This document shows positions 12,107 to 22,121 of a stretch of DNA of 64,000 bases, piece by piece; within the stretch, counting starts at the first letter, position 1, and every line of letters starts with the position of its first letter. Made by a program: the position numbers and the translations under genes. Under the pieces are notes generated by a model, which did no database searches, was not told the origin of the DNA, and was given only the letters and a program-made list of their open reading frames with translations. The DNA comes from Wolfiporia cocos (taxonomy: Eukaryota > Basidiomycota > Agaricomycetes > Polyporales > Phaeolaceae): contig JACCLO010000006.1 in assembly GCA_029448655.1 (NCBI GenBank), positions 1,488,001-1,552,000 of the forward strand, read 5' to 3'.

Positions 12107-12896
12107 CTAACTTATTCGTACTTTTTTACTGTGTCGCTGAGCGTACGCTCGCCTCCGCTTTCGCACCGTTATGCGCTTTTGTTTACCCGCCCTGATGCCC
12201 CTTCGCGTCCGGTGTGCACGCACCGTGTCATGTCTTTATATGCGTTACCGCCCTCCGTTCAATCCCCAGTGCTATATTCCTAGCTTCACCGAAATTGTTT
12301 GGCACGCCTGCTAGATCTGGCACGCCGCTTATCTGGCATCGACGATACGCTCGCCCGCTATAATTCGCCGGGGCGCTCGCTTTTGCGCACCATCGTGTCG
12401 TGTCTACCGCAGCCCGTCTTGTATAAATTCGGCCGCCACGGCCAGTGCACCTCACCACTACATCCATCTATTTATTCCGTGCTGCGTACTGCGGAAGCCT
12501 CGCTTGCCGGTCGATCTGTGCGACAATCGGCGGAGCGGGCCATCGCTAAATGTGATACTCCTAGTGGACTATAGTAGCGCTACAGAAGGTTATGTTTCTG
12601 TCTAGTACGTCTGAACCTGTGATACTTTGTGGGTCCATAATGTAGGTAAGCGGTCCAGAACTTTCGCAACTCAATTATCAAAGGGCGCTCAGAATCGTCG
12701 GCACTTACGGAAGCAGATCAACATCTTGTGCTCGAGATCCTGTCGAAGTCGAAGACGCCACTGCGTGCTGTGCATCCGTTCAGGCACCTGTGCAGATGGT
12801 AGGCTTCAAAACTCCATGTCTGGCATGCCATTGCAGAGTCACCTGCGTACACATTTCGTTATTATCGTACATCTTTCCTTGTGCACTTCAAGCTCC
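12107..12896. other. Intergenic region, no gene recognised
   Basis: This stretch holds the 3' flanks of the membrane-protein gene (stop 12106, plus) and of NAD(P)-binding copy 2 (stop 12897, minus), which converge here. T-rich sequence just after 12106 (ttcgtacttttttactg) could belong to a 3' UTR. Nothing else is supported. Confidence 0.4.
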
Positions 12897-14329
12897 TCAA
12901 CCCTTCACCTCTTCCGGATGCTCTAGCATCCTCTCCATCTCGGGCCTGATACTCACGAGCATGTCCCTCCTCGTCTTCGCCGGCTTCCACCCAATTGCCC
13001 TCGAGCGCTCTGCGCGGCATCGCACGTTCGAGCCGAGGTAGTCAGACTGCTCCCGCATCAGCACCTCCCCCGCACAGCAGGCGAATCCACAAACACTCAC
13101 CCCACTGAAATACTTGTCCAGCTCCGCCCGCGAGAACGTCGACACGCGGTCCGTACGGGCGCGCCCGAGGGCGACCATCGCCTCCCCGATCGCGCGGCTC
13201 ACGTCGTACAGCATATGCTCGCCGTTCTCGCCGATGTAGAAACCATCGCGCCCGTGCCCGATCTTCCTGCCACTCAGAACGCTATCGAGGATCAGGATAT
13301 ACAGGTCCGCCACTGCGACATGTCCATTCAGTACGATGTGAGGGGGAGGGAGGGCAGGGAGGCCCACCTTCGTCGATGTTGACGTTCGGCCACATGTTCT
13401 TGCCATCGCCGGCCATGCCTGCCTCTCCGCGGCCGAGACTCGCGCGGATCAGGCTCGGGATTTGCTGCGAGTGCCGGTTCATGATGCCCTGATCCACCAG
13501 CGGCCCTGTCGCCATGCCCCAGATCGTCGATGGCAGGACAAAGTATGCAGTGATCGCGCCTGAGGGCAGCAACAATAGCTCAGTCACTTCGGTATCCAGG
13601 GCTTCTACATAGGCGAGAGCACCCACCCTTGGCGTCAGCGTTCAACACGGCAAGGTCGACGTTGCGGTGGAGCTGTTGTGGCGAGAGTGACTCGATCTGC
13701 TCGGAATTCGAGTCGTAGTAGATCGTCGAGGTAGGGTACATTCCCGCCGCTGTGTCGCTGAAAACACCTGGATGCACAGCATATTGGCAATTCGCTTCCC
13801 GCGAGGCTGGCGGCCAGACGTACCTGTTCCGGACTACCACAGAGTACAATGTGAATGCTAGCCTTGAACATCCTCAGCAAACCGCGGCTTACAGTGTGTA
13901 TCAGAACGGGCACCTCTCGCGTTGCCTGACTCCGTTTTTGTAGTCCATCGAGGACGGCCTGTGCAGCGGCGAGGTCGTCGGCGTCCGCCTGCGCGTCGGC
14001 TTAGTGGGCTGTTCCATCAATGGCACAGTCAGTGCTCACGCAGGCAATCACAATGTTTGCTTGTTGAGAGAGCTGCATGAGCTTGTCCGAGTCCTGGAGG
14101 CTCCCCGTGACGGCGCGCACACCGAGCTTGTCGAGCTTCGCCGCCTTTTCCGGCGAACGTACCAGAGTGGTTATGGAGAAGCTGGCGCGTTGAGGATGGG
14201 TAAGTAGCCGCGTTAGAACGGCTCCGCCAATGTAACCTGGAATTCATGAGATGCTCAGCAACCCACACACGCTACGCAACTATTTCTACCTGTTGCCCCG
14301 AGCAGTGAGACTTGAGTGTCACTGGACAT
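12897..14329 (-). CDS. NAD(P)-binding Rossmann-fold protein (atypical SDR / NmrA-like), copy 2
   Basis: This is the paralogue of the gene at 8106-9572, on the opposite strand. ATG 14329 opens SSDTQVSLLGATG, an intron follows, then YIGGAVLTRLLTHP; later blocks are SITTLVRSPEKAAKLDKLG, GSLQDSDKLMQL, NIVIACV, IYYDSNSEQIESL, YFVLPSTIWGMATGPL, GDGKNMWPNV, DLYILILDSVL, GFYIGENGEHMLYDV and RAIGWKPAKTRRDML. It ends EEVKG and stop at 12897. Exon phases match copy 1, including the 10-nt micro-exon (13824-13833). The intron after NADAKG uses a normal GT donor here. Coding looks complete at about 320 residues. The pair probably arose by an inverted duplication around the membrane-protein gene; the function is as for copy 1. 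Confidence 0.82.
13824..13833 (-). other. 10-nt micro-exon in the NAD(P)-binding gene, copy 2
   Basis: Read on the minus strand the exon is TCCGGAACAG, between an AG acceptor and a GTACGT donor. It encodes Ser-Gly-Thr in the same phase as the micro-exon of copy 1. Confidence 0.75.
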
Positions 14330-14677
14330 ATTGGCGGCGACAGCGGTGGTGATTGCAAGGATAGTTGAGGAAGCCGGGAGACTCTTGTTAGCTCACTTGC
14401 CTTTGTATGCTGGCCGCCAGTGGCGTATATGACATCGCAGCACCGCGCCGAAGTTCGGCGGAAGCTTTGTGCAAAATGCGCATATGTAGGCAGTGACGTC
14501 AAGCTATTGGGCGCTTCTTCTGCACCGATGCGTGCGATCGCTGTGCCGTCTATGTGATGCACTAGGTCCCCACAGTTGTTCTGTTATTATAAATTTATAA
14601 CCGATGCAATAATGTTCGATTAATCTCAGTAGCGCCTGGAAATTGAAATGTACGTGGAATGAGACATCACCTACCGG
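14330..14677. other. Intergenic region with the promoter of NAD(P)-binding copy 2
   Basis: No gene is seen. The minus-strand gene starts at 14329. The right edge ends in CCGG (14674-14677), the apparent target-site duplication of the LTR element. Confidence 0.4.
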
Positions 14678-15450
14678 TGTAGAAGTAGAAGGGCTGTGCG
14701 GAGATGCAGAGAAAAGCAGGTCGCCGACTATATGCGCGAGAGACCGGAGAGGGTGTGTGCGGGAATGCGAACAAACCCAGCACAAAATACGATGGCCGCG
14801 AACGGTCGCGTAACGAAGATACGTAGATAGACGAAGTGAAACTAATAAAACTAAACGACTAATCGTGCTTACGAGTGACCTTCTACTCGCGCTAAACGTC
14901 TTGCTTCCATTGAGGGGATGGCGTCACCTCGCCAGAACTCAGAGGTAAGCTAGTACGAAAAGCGCGGGAAGAGAGATTCATAACAGTGTGTCAAAGGCCC
15001 AGTTTATATGTTACATGGTGCCAGAATTCGAGAGCCGACTGAAAAGCGACATGACAGAAACTATGATGAAAGGGAGTGGAGAAAGTACCTAATTAAGTAA
15101 AGGATTTGCCATAATAGTATAAACGAGCTGGGGGCCGCGTCATCGGCACAGACGCGTCCGACATACCGTCAGGATTGGTGTACGAAACGCGCGATGGCTC
15201 GGATTCCGTCAACGATGTCAAGACCCCGCCCTATTTACGTGCGCATCTCGCCGCCCTCGAGCGCGGGAACGTCGGTCTGAAACGTTGCGGATCCTACTTC
15301 GCATTCGCGTACCGCTCCCTCGGGACATGTCTCGCGCGCTGGTAGAGTCGAAAGGAATATGACAGTATAGTACGAATAAAATCGAAAATATACCATAATA
15401 GTAAGAAAAGCGAAGAATTGGCCAGTCGCATGGCGTATTTCTCCTCCACA
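14678..15450 (-). repeat. Long terminal repeat, 3' copy of the gag-only element
   Basis: Homologous in blocks to 18252-19840, with shared terminal TG...CA sequence. It contains a short open segment ending GTCLARW (about 15187-15347, plus strand) that is conserved in the other LTR; this conservation probably reflects LTR homology and not a gene. Confidence 0.65.
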
Positions 15451-15521
15451 AGAGGGGGGGACTTTTTGTCTTGCCCTCAAAACCGGAAAACTGAAATCTT
15501 CATCGACGATCCTAACCGAAC

Positions 15522-17364
15522 TCAGCTTGCGTGCGTGACGAGTATCGAGAGGTCGCGGAGAACAAATCCTCGATATACCTGAATCGAAAGGCTCTGTAAG
15601 TTCACTCTATCGTATATACTTAGCTTCGCTAATTCTTGAGCCTCAATGTCTTCAGGGTCTCCGTCAGAAACTGGATGGACAATCTTCAAATGCGAGTTCT
15701 TGAGAGGCTCTATAATAGTGGGAGGTCGATTCTGCAACTCTGTAAACATAGAATCCAGCTGTTCTAAAAGAAGCGTATCATCTCGGCTCAGAACACTCTG
15801 TTTGTCGTCAAACGCATAAAGCCATGTCTCGTATATCAGGTCTCGGATGCGGCTGCTCTGTATGTGCGGGAAAGTCGTCGCATGATGTACTTGCCTGTCC
15901 CTTGGGCTTCTGAACTGAATACTCGTTGTGGCAGTCTTGCACAGGATCTTCGCCACTCGACCCAACTACCTGAGAAATGACATGCTCAGCATGTTCATTA
16001 TCAACTCATACTCATACCTGGTCTGTCGTCGCATCTCCACTGCATAATCTAACCTGCTTGCCCAATTCGGATTGCGCTGCTGCGAAGTGCTAAACACAGA
16101 TAGGTAGCTCACATTACCTATAAGTAGACGTTCGTCATCCACGTAGACTCCAAGGTTATGACATGCTCAAGTCGCTACAGGTGTCATTGGGACTCTGTGC
16201 TCCATGCTTGATTCGAAGCGAAGCTCTTCTCGAAGGACCGCCGCTATCCACCTTTCAAACCTGGAGATACCCAAGGAAGATCAGCTCCATTTGCTCGTAT
16301 GACTTTACCTGTGATTGGCGAGTACATGCACACTTTCTCCTCGATGAAGCGCAACGTTTGCGGGCATCTAGACATTCCTATAGGGTGATCCAAGTCAATA
16401 CCTTCGGTCTTACCACACATGTAGCACATCCTCGGCGTTCCGCTTCGTCCAAAATGTCCCACTGCAGCTGAGTACGAATGCTGGTGCATCAAGTCTGTCA
16501 TATGCTTCTGTCCCTCATCGAGCTGTCGGCTTTGTATGGCTAGCTGTAGCTGATCTAATTGCTCTGTCAGCTCCTCAATCTCGTTCGCATTACCGTCAAC
16601 ATTGGCGTCAACATTGGCAGCCTTGTCCTCGATCTTGATCTGAGTGCGAAACTCTGGCTCCTCGTCGACGCCCTTCTCAGGCTGCTTGTCTGATACTGAG
16701 TCGGAATCGCTATGCTGGTCGTCTGAAAAGTCGCTGCTAGAGTCGTCTGATCTAAAACCCACAGTACCTAGCCCATACTCTATGTTAGACGGACTGAACA
16801 ATGCTCTCACCGCTTCGACTGTCATGCTCTGCTCGAGTGGCGTGTCAGTCGTAATATCTGTACCCATCTTCCTGTTCTAGTCGTCGGCTATCCTGTATCT
16901 CACAAAATGCGGTAAGCCCAGATAAAACAGCAAGTTCACTCATTCTTCGTAATCTGACCCCTAGCAACCACGTCACCTTCTCGCAACGCCGCGAGACCTC
17001 GAACATACCTGTCGAAGGAACTGCGCGAATGAACCCGCTCCTTCTCTCGACACTTCCTTGAATATTCGCGCAGCTCCTCCGGCGTAGATACGTTCCATTC
17101 AGTCTCAGGAGGATAATAGTGGAAAAATACCTCTTTTGTATCACTCCAAGTCTTTGTCTTGAATAGCGGGCGATTCTTGATGATAGTACGTACCCCTGAC
17201 ATCAAAACGTTATCGGACCACCCCGATTCCGGAATGCCGGCAGCGCGTGCCTGTGTCTCAAATGATGTCAGAAACTCTTCGACGTTCTTACCTTTGAAGT
17301 GTAGCGCATCAGGCAATCCGGGGCCCATCATTGGAATGAAGTACATAGGCATAGCGTACGCCAT
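15522..17364 (-). pseudogene. Gag-like polyprotein of the LTR element, broken by a frameshift and a stop
   Basis: The N-terminal part (start 17364) reads MAYAMPMYFIPMMGPG and continues with a retrotransposon-gag-type core (HFKGKNVEEFLTSFETQARA, then W-S-D-T-K-E-V-F-F). After ITKNE (near 16936) the homologous reading continues in another frame, and an in-frame TAG follows near 16880. The downstream segment (16244-16867) is acidic, has a short coiled coil (EIEELTEQLDQLQLAI) and ends in a zinc-knuckle-like CYMCGKTEG...HP...C motif, typical of basidiomycete Ty3/gypsy gag proteins. A third segment (15522-15965) has no recognised domain. In a complete element this protein would form the capsid; here it cannot be made as one chain. 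Confidence 0.68.
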
Positions 17365-17583
17365 AGTAGCTCACACCGAATGAAACATGGAACCTGTACT
17401 AAAACAGCTAAACGATCAGCTGACAAATGGGTGATAACATTCGACTGCTTTGCGTCAGATGCGTTCGCCGTAGTATCACAATACGCGGGTTAACGTCTAC
17501 GAAAACACTTTGGTCTCGCACCTTAGCGCTCTAGTAACGACGTGACAGCCTATATATGCGTGATCGGACGGGATACCCGCAGT

Positions 17584-17601
17584 GCACTGCGGTGGTCACC
17601 A
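17584..17601 (-). other. Putative primer-binding site of the LTR element
   Basis: On the minus strand it begins TGGTGACCACCGCAGTGC. TGG at the start complements the CCA end of a tRNA, and the site would sit 2 nt from the 5' LTR end before the hAT element inserted. The primer tRNA was not identified. Confidence 0.45.
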
Positions 17602-17605
17602 CTTG

Positions 17606-18245
17606 TAGTGATGTGCCAGGCCCGGCCCGGCTCAAAAGCCCCGGCTTTGGCCCGGCTTTGGACGGCCTTGGCTTTTCAAAACCTCAGGCCGGGCCCCCAT
17701 TGACGGCCCAGGGCTTGGCCCGGCCCGGCCTGGGGCTTGCCCGGGGCCTGGCACTGTGAGGATGATCATCACTGTAGCCACAAAAACTCATAATGTACCT
17801 TCTCCAACTATGTTCTGACAAAGCCAAGCTCCAGTATCTTCAATAATTAGTGGATTATAGTGTGAAATCATCATTTCACCGGCACGGTGCTCTGTGGCGC
17901 GCCTTCCAAATGGGGCATCGTATAGGCGCCCAAAAGTGAGCGACAGGCTTCAGCACCAAGAATTCAATCCATGGGACTATCCTTTTGCTTGAATTTAAAA
18001 ATATAGACATACTACATTGGAATATGGCATACTGCTACTATATATATCCTTATATCATAGTTACTAGACATTTTATCTGTTAGAGCTTTCAGGCCCGGGG
18101 CTCACGGCTTGGCCCGGCCCGGCTTGAGACACAAGCCGGGCCCTGGGCCGTCTCAAGCCGTGGTGTAGGGCCCGGCCTGGCCCGGCCCAAGTAGGGCTTG
18201 GCCCGGCCCGGCCTATGGCCCAAAGCCGGGCCTGGCACATCACTA
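17606..18245. mobile_element. Non-autonomous hAT-type miniature element, 640 bp, intact ends
   Basis: Perfect terminal inverted repeats start TAGTGATGTGCCAGGCCCGG and mirror at the right end. They are flanked by an identical 8-bp direct repeat ACCACTTG (17598-17605 and 18246-18253). An 8-bp duplication with TAGTG-type ends is the hallmark of the hAT superfamily. The subterminal zones are dense in GGCCCGG/CCGGGCC words in both orientations, while the core (about 17760-18080) is A/T-rich and non-coding. It has no transposase and would need one in trans. It inserted 2 nt inside the edge of the 5' LTR, so it is younger than the retroelement. Confidence 0.85.
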
Positions 18246-18444
18246 ACCACTTGTGGAAGGGCTGTGCGGAGACGCAGCGAATGACAGGTCGCCGATACGT
18301 AGCGCGAGAGACCGGAGGGACTTCAGTGCCAGAGATGCATCTTTAGAGACACCACAGATGCATCTGGGGCACTCTAAGCAATATTAACGCCCAAGCGTGC
18401 TGCATAGATGCATCTGAATAAAATAAAATGCATCTGCGGAAGAA

Positions 18445-18517
18445 ATACCTGTGTAGGGTTTGAACACTTGACCTGGGATCAACGAAGTCGCAACCTGTAC
18501 CACTTCGCCAAATGGTC
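18445..18517 (-). other. tRNA-like segment (box A/box B), degenerate
   Basis: On the minus strand, box A TGGCGAAGTGG (18500-18510) and a box B-like GTTCAAACCC (18456-18465) lie 44 nt apart, the normal tRNA spacing. The acceptor ends do not pair, so I call it a tRNA-derived remnant, possibly a SINE head, and not a tRNA gene. Confidence 0.4.
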
Positions 18518-18812
18518 CTGGTATCCAACTCACATACATGTTGATACGATCCATTTAATGTCCTTTCATCACCGTAGCTGTTGATTGTCAAGTCACACCT
18601 TAGTGCAATGTTCCATATTGCCCTGTAGGTAATTTATGATAGCATCCTTACCTTATTGCAGATACATATGGGTTGTGGGATACATCAATAAAGAGATGCA
18701 TTCTGAGTTCAAGGAATGAGCTTACTGACATATGAGCAGAATGTTAAAATTTATTACAACCGTTATTATATCGACCACTGACTATATATTTGCACAAGAT
18801 CTTCCTTTCATC

Positions 18813-18886
18813 AACCGCTTTAGCTGAGTGGTTTCAGTCGCTGTTTCACTGAGGTCTCGTGGTTCCTGGTTCGATTCCTGGTTTGC
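18813..18886 (+). other. tRNA-like segment (box A/box B), degenerate
   Basis: Box A TAGCTGAGTGG (18821-18831) and a perfect box B GGTTCGATTCC (18868-18878) are spaced as in a tRNA, and the T-arm can form. The would-be anticodon stem TCAGT/ACTGA encloses 9 nt where a tRNA has 7, and the acceptor ends do not pair. This is therefore a tRNA-derived or pseudo-tRNA sequence. Confidence 0.45.
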
Positions 18887-19840
18887 GATGCTTTATTTTG
18901 GTACTAACGGGCGCCTAATCTCGATGACTTAGTGTGCCCCAGATGCATCTGCGGTGTCTCTAAAGATGCATCTGTGGCACTGAAACTCTAGAGAGACCGG
19001 TATTTATGTGTGGGAATGCGAGAAAAACCCACAACAAAATATACGATTGGCCGCAAACTAACGCGCGCGCAATGACGAATACTAACGCGCGATCGCGCAA
19101 CTAAAAAAACTATAAGACTCACCGGTGATCTCTTCGCCGCGAAGACTCGATCGGCTGCGGTTGAGCTCGGCGTCGCCTCGCTAAGACTCAGAGGACAGCG
19201 TCACACAGAAAATGCGAGGAGAGAGATAGGTTGCGCGCTTCGCGCGGCCGCTGTTATATGTTACAAACGACACAGTTTCGAGAGCCGACCGAAATACGAC
19301 AGAAGAAAAAGTAGTGATACGCGATCGAGAGAAGCGAGTGATCATGTAACTCGATAAGGAAAAATGACTACCATAACAGTCCTGTGGCTATGAGTCCATG
19401 TGAAGTAGTGGAGAAAAACGGATGGGGGCCGCGTCGTCGGCACAGACACGTCCGACATACCGTTAGGATTGGCGTACGAAACGCGCGATGGCTCGGATTC
19501 CGCCAACGATGTCAAGACCCCGCCCTATTTACGTGCGCATCTCGCCGCCCTCGAGCGTGGGAACGTCGGTCTGGAACGTCGCGGATCCTACTTCGCGTTC
19601 GCGTACCGCTCCTTCGGGACATGTCTCGCGCGCTGGTAGAGTCGGTGGAGAGGTTTTAGTATAGTAAGAAAAATAAACGAAAATACCAAAAATAAAATAT
19701 AAGCGCAGGACGACGACCTGTACGCATGATCGAAGAGTTTGAGTATTGAGAAGTTGAGCTTGCTATCTTGTAATCGTCGTTCGAATGGTGATCTTGTGAC
19801 TTATATGGATTTGAGTATAGAGACGCGCTACCCCTCCACA

Positions 19841-20432
19841 CCGGGATCTCCAAACAGTTGATTTCCTAGTGAGGTTTTGTATAACGAATCTGCATCCCGT
19901 GTCGCGGAGTATATGAGTGCTGTCCTCCTTTATTTGCAACTCAAAACCATGTTAGCTACAGGGAATGAGCATCAGAGTGTGCAATATATCCCTCCCAACA
20001 TACATTCCGCTCAGGAGCACTCCAGCGGAACCGGCGACACAGTGTCTGTTGTTGTCAATCTCCTCTCGGCTATGTCCGTAGTGCAGCTACACAGCCGTAG
20101 AGCGTCTGGTTGAGACTAAGGAATCATTAATCAACGCTCAAGCTTTGGAGGGTTAATTCAGCAGTAGATGGCAGCTATGTGCACATCTCATGGTTGTAAA
20201 GTGCGCCTCTGAATCTCCATCACCGATGTTCACTCAACTGAGGTCAAGTTACTTGTCCTGCCTCTCACCCCCTTAGAATATACGACACATAATCCGCTTC
20301 CAAACTCAGACAAAGGAATCGCACTGAATGTGCCAACGCGAAGACAGTGTATTGAAACGGGCAGAGCGACGACTAAATACATGTGCAGGACGGATACTAC
20401 ACAAGTTCGAAGCAGCAGTCGCATATCTAGGG
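19841..20432. other. Intergenic region, no gene recognised
   Basis: Lies between the LTR element and the dispersed repeat. No coding signal or regulatory motif could be supported. Confidence 0.4.
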
Positions 20433-20824
20433 CCAGTGGCCCATCGTCGGCTCACACTTTAGCGCACGTTAGTTTCCCCGTCCGTACGCGTCCAGAGAAT
20501 CGGCCAGCGCACGGACGGGTACTTATCCCGAGGGCCACGCAAAGGCCTGCGCCAGGACCGTATAATCCGGCCTTACCTCGGGGTCACCTGGCCACCCTCT
20601 CCAGCGTGTGACTCCAGGGTGGCCAGGCGGACGCAAGAACCCGGGAACGAATGACCCCAATCTTCCAGCACCTATGGCTCGTCGACACGTTCACGGACCC
20701 TTGCGCCGTCCAACCAAGCAGCCTTGACTCTGCACAGGGTCTATTCCCTGAGGATGGACAACTGCATCAGACGCGCGACGTCAGTCTTCCGCAAGGATCA
20801 GACGAGACGCGAGACGGCAGAACA
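20433..20824 (+). repeat. Dispersed GC-rich repeat, copy at the outer edge of the palindrome
   Basis: About 390 bp closely similar to 30404-30812, in the same orientation, and to its mirror 38803-39211. It starts at the ggccagtggccc word. It contains a self-complementary segment in which ggtggccagg and cctggccacc face each other around the cctctccagcg word. Small indels separate the copies. It stops exactly where palindrome homology begins (after agacggcagaacac). No TIR or coding was recognised. Confidence 0.75.
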
Positions 20825-20922
20825 CAGGTATATTGGAAGCAGATGAAGCATATCCCCTTCCGCGATAATTTTAATTCCATCTCCATCGGCAACAGGATAT
20901 GTAGTATGAGTGGGGACTACGA

Positions 20923-22121
20923 TGCGCTGCGTAGGGGTAGCGTAATGCGCCAGGTCCTATGGGCGCAGGAATGTCAGCAATGACTCCCATACAATTCTCA
21001 AGACACTCAGGCAGCTCAGAGACTTCAAGACTGCTCGCTGTTTGCCATGTCTCGGTTTCTCTTCATCGAAATCGTATTCCATCTCGCCTTCGATTCCTCC
21101 CTACTATGAAACTCGCAATTAACCAACGTCTTGTGCTGGACTGCAGCACGGTCGGTGCTTCCTTTACTTCGCTTCTGATTCTGCTCGCAGCCCTTTCTTC
21201 TGCATTCTGCTATAACGTCTCTATACCGATCACAACGCTCTCGAACGAGAGTGTCCTTACTTCAGGTTCAAGCATATCCCTTAGTAGCTTCGTTTCATTT
21301 TTTCCCCTTCAATGGTACGTGTTTGTTCTGTTCTACTGTACTAAGGTCCTTTTCCACCGAAACTACTAGCATTCGAGCTATGACCGGAGGAAACGGAGTA
21401 CCGACACGGCGTAGAGCCCACGACGATCGAGGGCCTGTAACATGTAATCATTTGGCGGCGTTCAAGTCGTTGCGCGTACCGGATGTTACATGTCACACGT
21501 CACACCCAATGGTAGTCTGCCGATGACGTGGTCTCCACCCGGTATATTATTTTGCTTCGCATGGAAGTGTAGCCACTGGGCTTATATAGTAATTCTACTG
21601 CTCGATTGGGTCATACGATCAGTGCCTTGTACTTCTTTGGTAACGGCTTGGGAAGCGCTGTAATCCCATCTTGCGATTCCCGAGTCTTAGCCTGGCCTCT
21701 GAGTCTAATAGCAAGAGGCCGAGTATCTGCTCAATGTGTGAGATTTGATATTCACTACCCACGCAAGTATACGAGCGGTCGCACGCGACCACTCGTATAT
21801 TTGCTGTGGGGTTTTTGTTCGCTATATACCCTGCATGTGGAAATTGCCCAGCAAGGCCTGAGTCTCGATACTAGAGTCGAGGTGACAAACGTTACAAACT
21901 GCCGGTGAGCCTCAACGCTCCAGCCGGCCTATATACTGATGGGATACCCTGTGTCGCCGCAAGCTTGGCCATCCACACGCCATCCGTCCGCCATGGCCGC
22001 GACATCCAGACGCCACCGGCTGCAGACCACAGATTGTGACACTGCACATCCCTCTTTGGTCTCTCGCGCTTACGTTGTCGGCGACCTGCTTTTTCCTGCA
22101 TCCCCGCTCTTCCATTCCACA
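20923..22121 (-). repeat. Solo LTR-like sequence, arm 1 copy
   Basis: This is the mirror of 47514-48724. Read on the minus strand it starts with a TGTGGAATGGAAG-type end and shares with the LTRs of the 14.7-19.8 kb element the blocks around gcaggtcgccgac, gcgcgagagacc and cggcacagccacgtccg. No second LTR or internal coding is present nearby, so it is probably a solo LTR. It predates the palindrome because both arms carry it. Its outer end is degraded in this arm. Confidence 0.55.

Larger units (their letters stand above)
18316..18990. mobile_element. Second hAT-like miniature element with tRNA-like segments, inserted in the 5' LTR
   Basis: The left end (AGGGACTTCAGTGCC, then GAGATGCATC) and the right end (inverted TAGAGTTTCAGTGCC) form imperfect inverted repeats that continue for about 50 bp, including paired AGATGCATCT words. 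The flanking sequence gagagaccgg is present on both sides (18306-18315 and 18991-19000), consistent with an 8-10 bp target duplication. The same point in the other LTR is uninterrupted. The interior carries two sequences with RNA polymerase III box A/box B spacing in opposite orientations and no open frame of note. Confidence 0.65.
14678..19840 (-). mobile_element. Degenerate non-autonomous LTR retroelement (gag only), with nested hAT insertions
   Basis: Two related terminal sequences (14678-15450 and 18252-19840) both start TGTRGAAG and end CCTCCACA. They share several blocks, including the region around the cacgtccgacatacc and ctcgccgccctcgagcg words. The flanks are CCGG on both sides (14674-14677 and 19841-19844), a likely 4-bp target-site duplication. 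Coding between the LTRs is on the minus strand. A candidate primer-binding site starting TGG (17584-17601, minus) lies 2 nt from the 5' LTR edge once the nested insertion is removed. Gag-like frames are present, but no protease, reverse transcriptase or integrase is visible in about 2.1 kb of internal sequence. The layout resembles the gag-only TR-GAG class described in plants. No convincing polypurine tract was found next to the 3' LTR. Confidence 0.7.
18252..19840 (-). repeat. Long terminal repeat, 5' copy of the gag-only element
   Basis: Matches the 14678-15450 LTR in blocks and has the same TGTGGAAGG start and CCTCCACA end. It is longer because the second hAT-like element (18316-18990) interrupts it. 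CCGG follows at 19841-19844. Confidence 0.65.

Noticed and set aside
11059..12195. Long overlapping frames (Arg/Ala-rich) across the membrane-protein gene on both strands
   Set aside because: GC-rich third positions of the real gene create stop-free shadows; no domains are seen.
15187..15347. Small gene ending GTCLARW, with a second copy at about 19459-19639
   Set aside because: Both copies lie inside LTR homology and lack a start with support; the conservation is explained by the LTR pair.
18813..18886. Functional tRNA gene
   Set aside because: Acceptor ends do not pair and the anticodon loop would have nine bases; kept only as a tRNA-like remnant.
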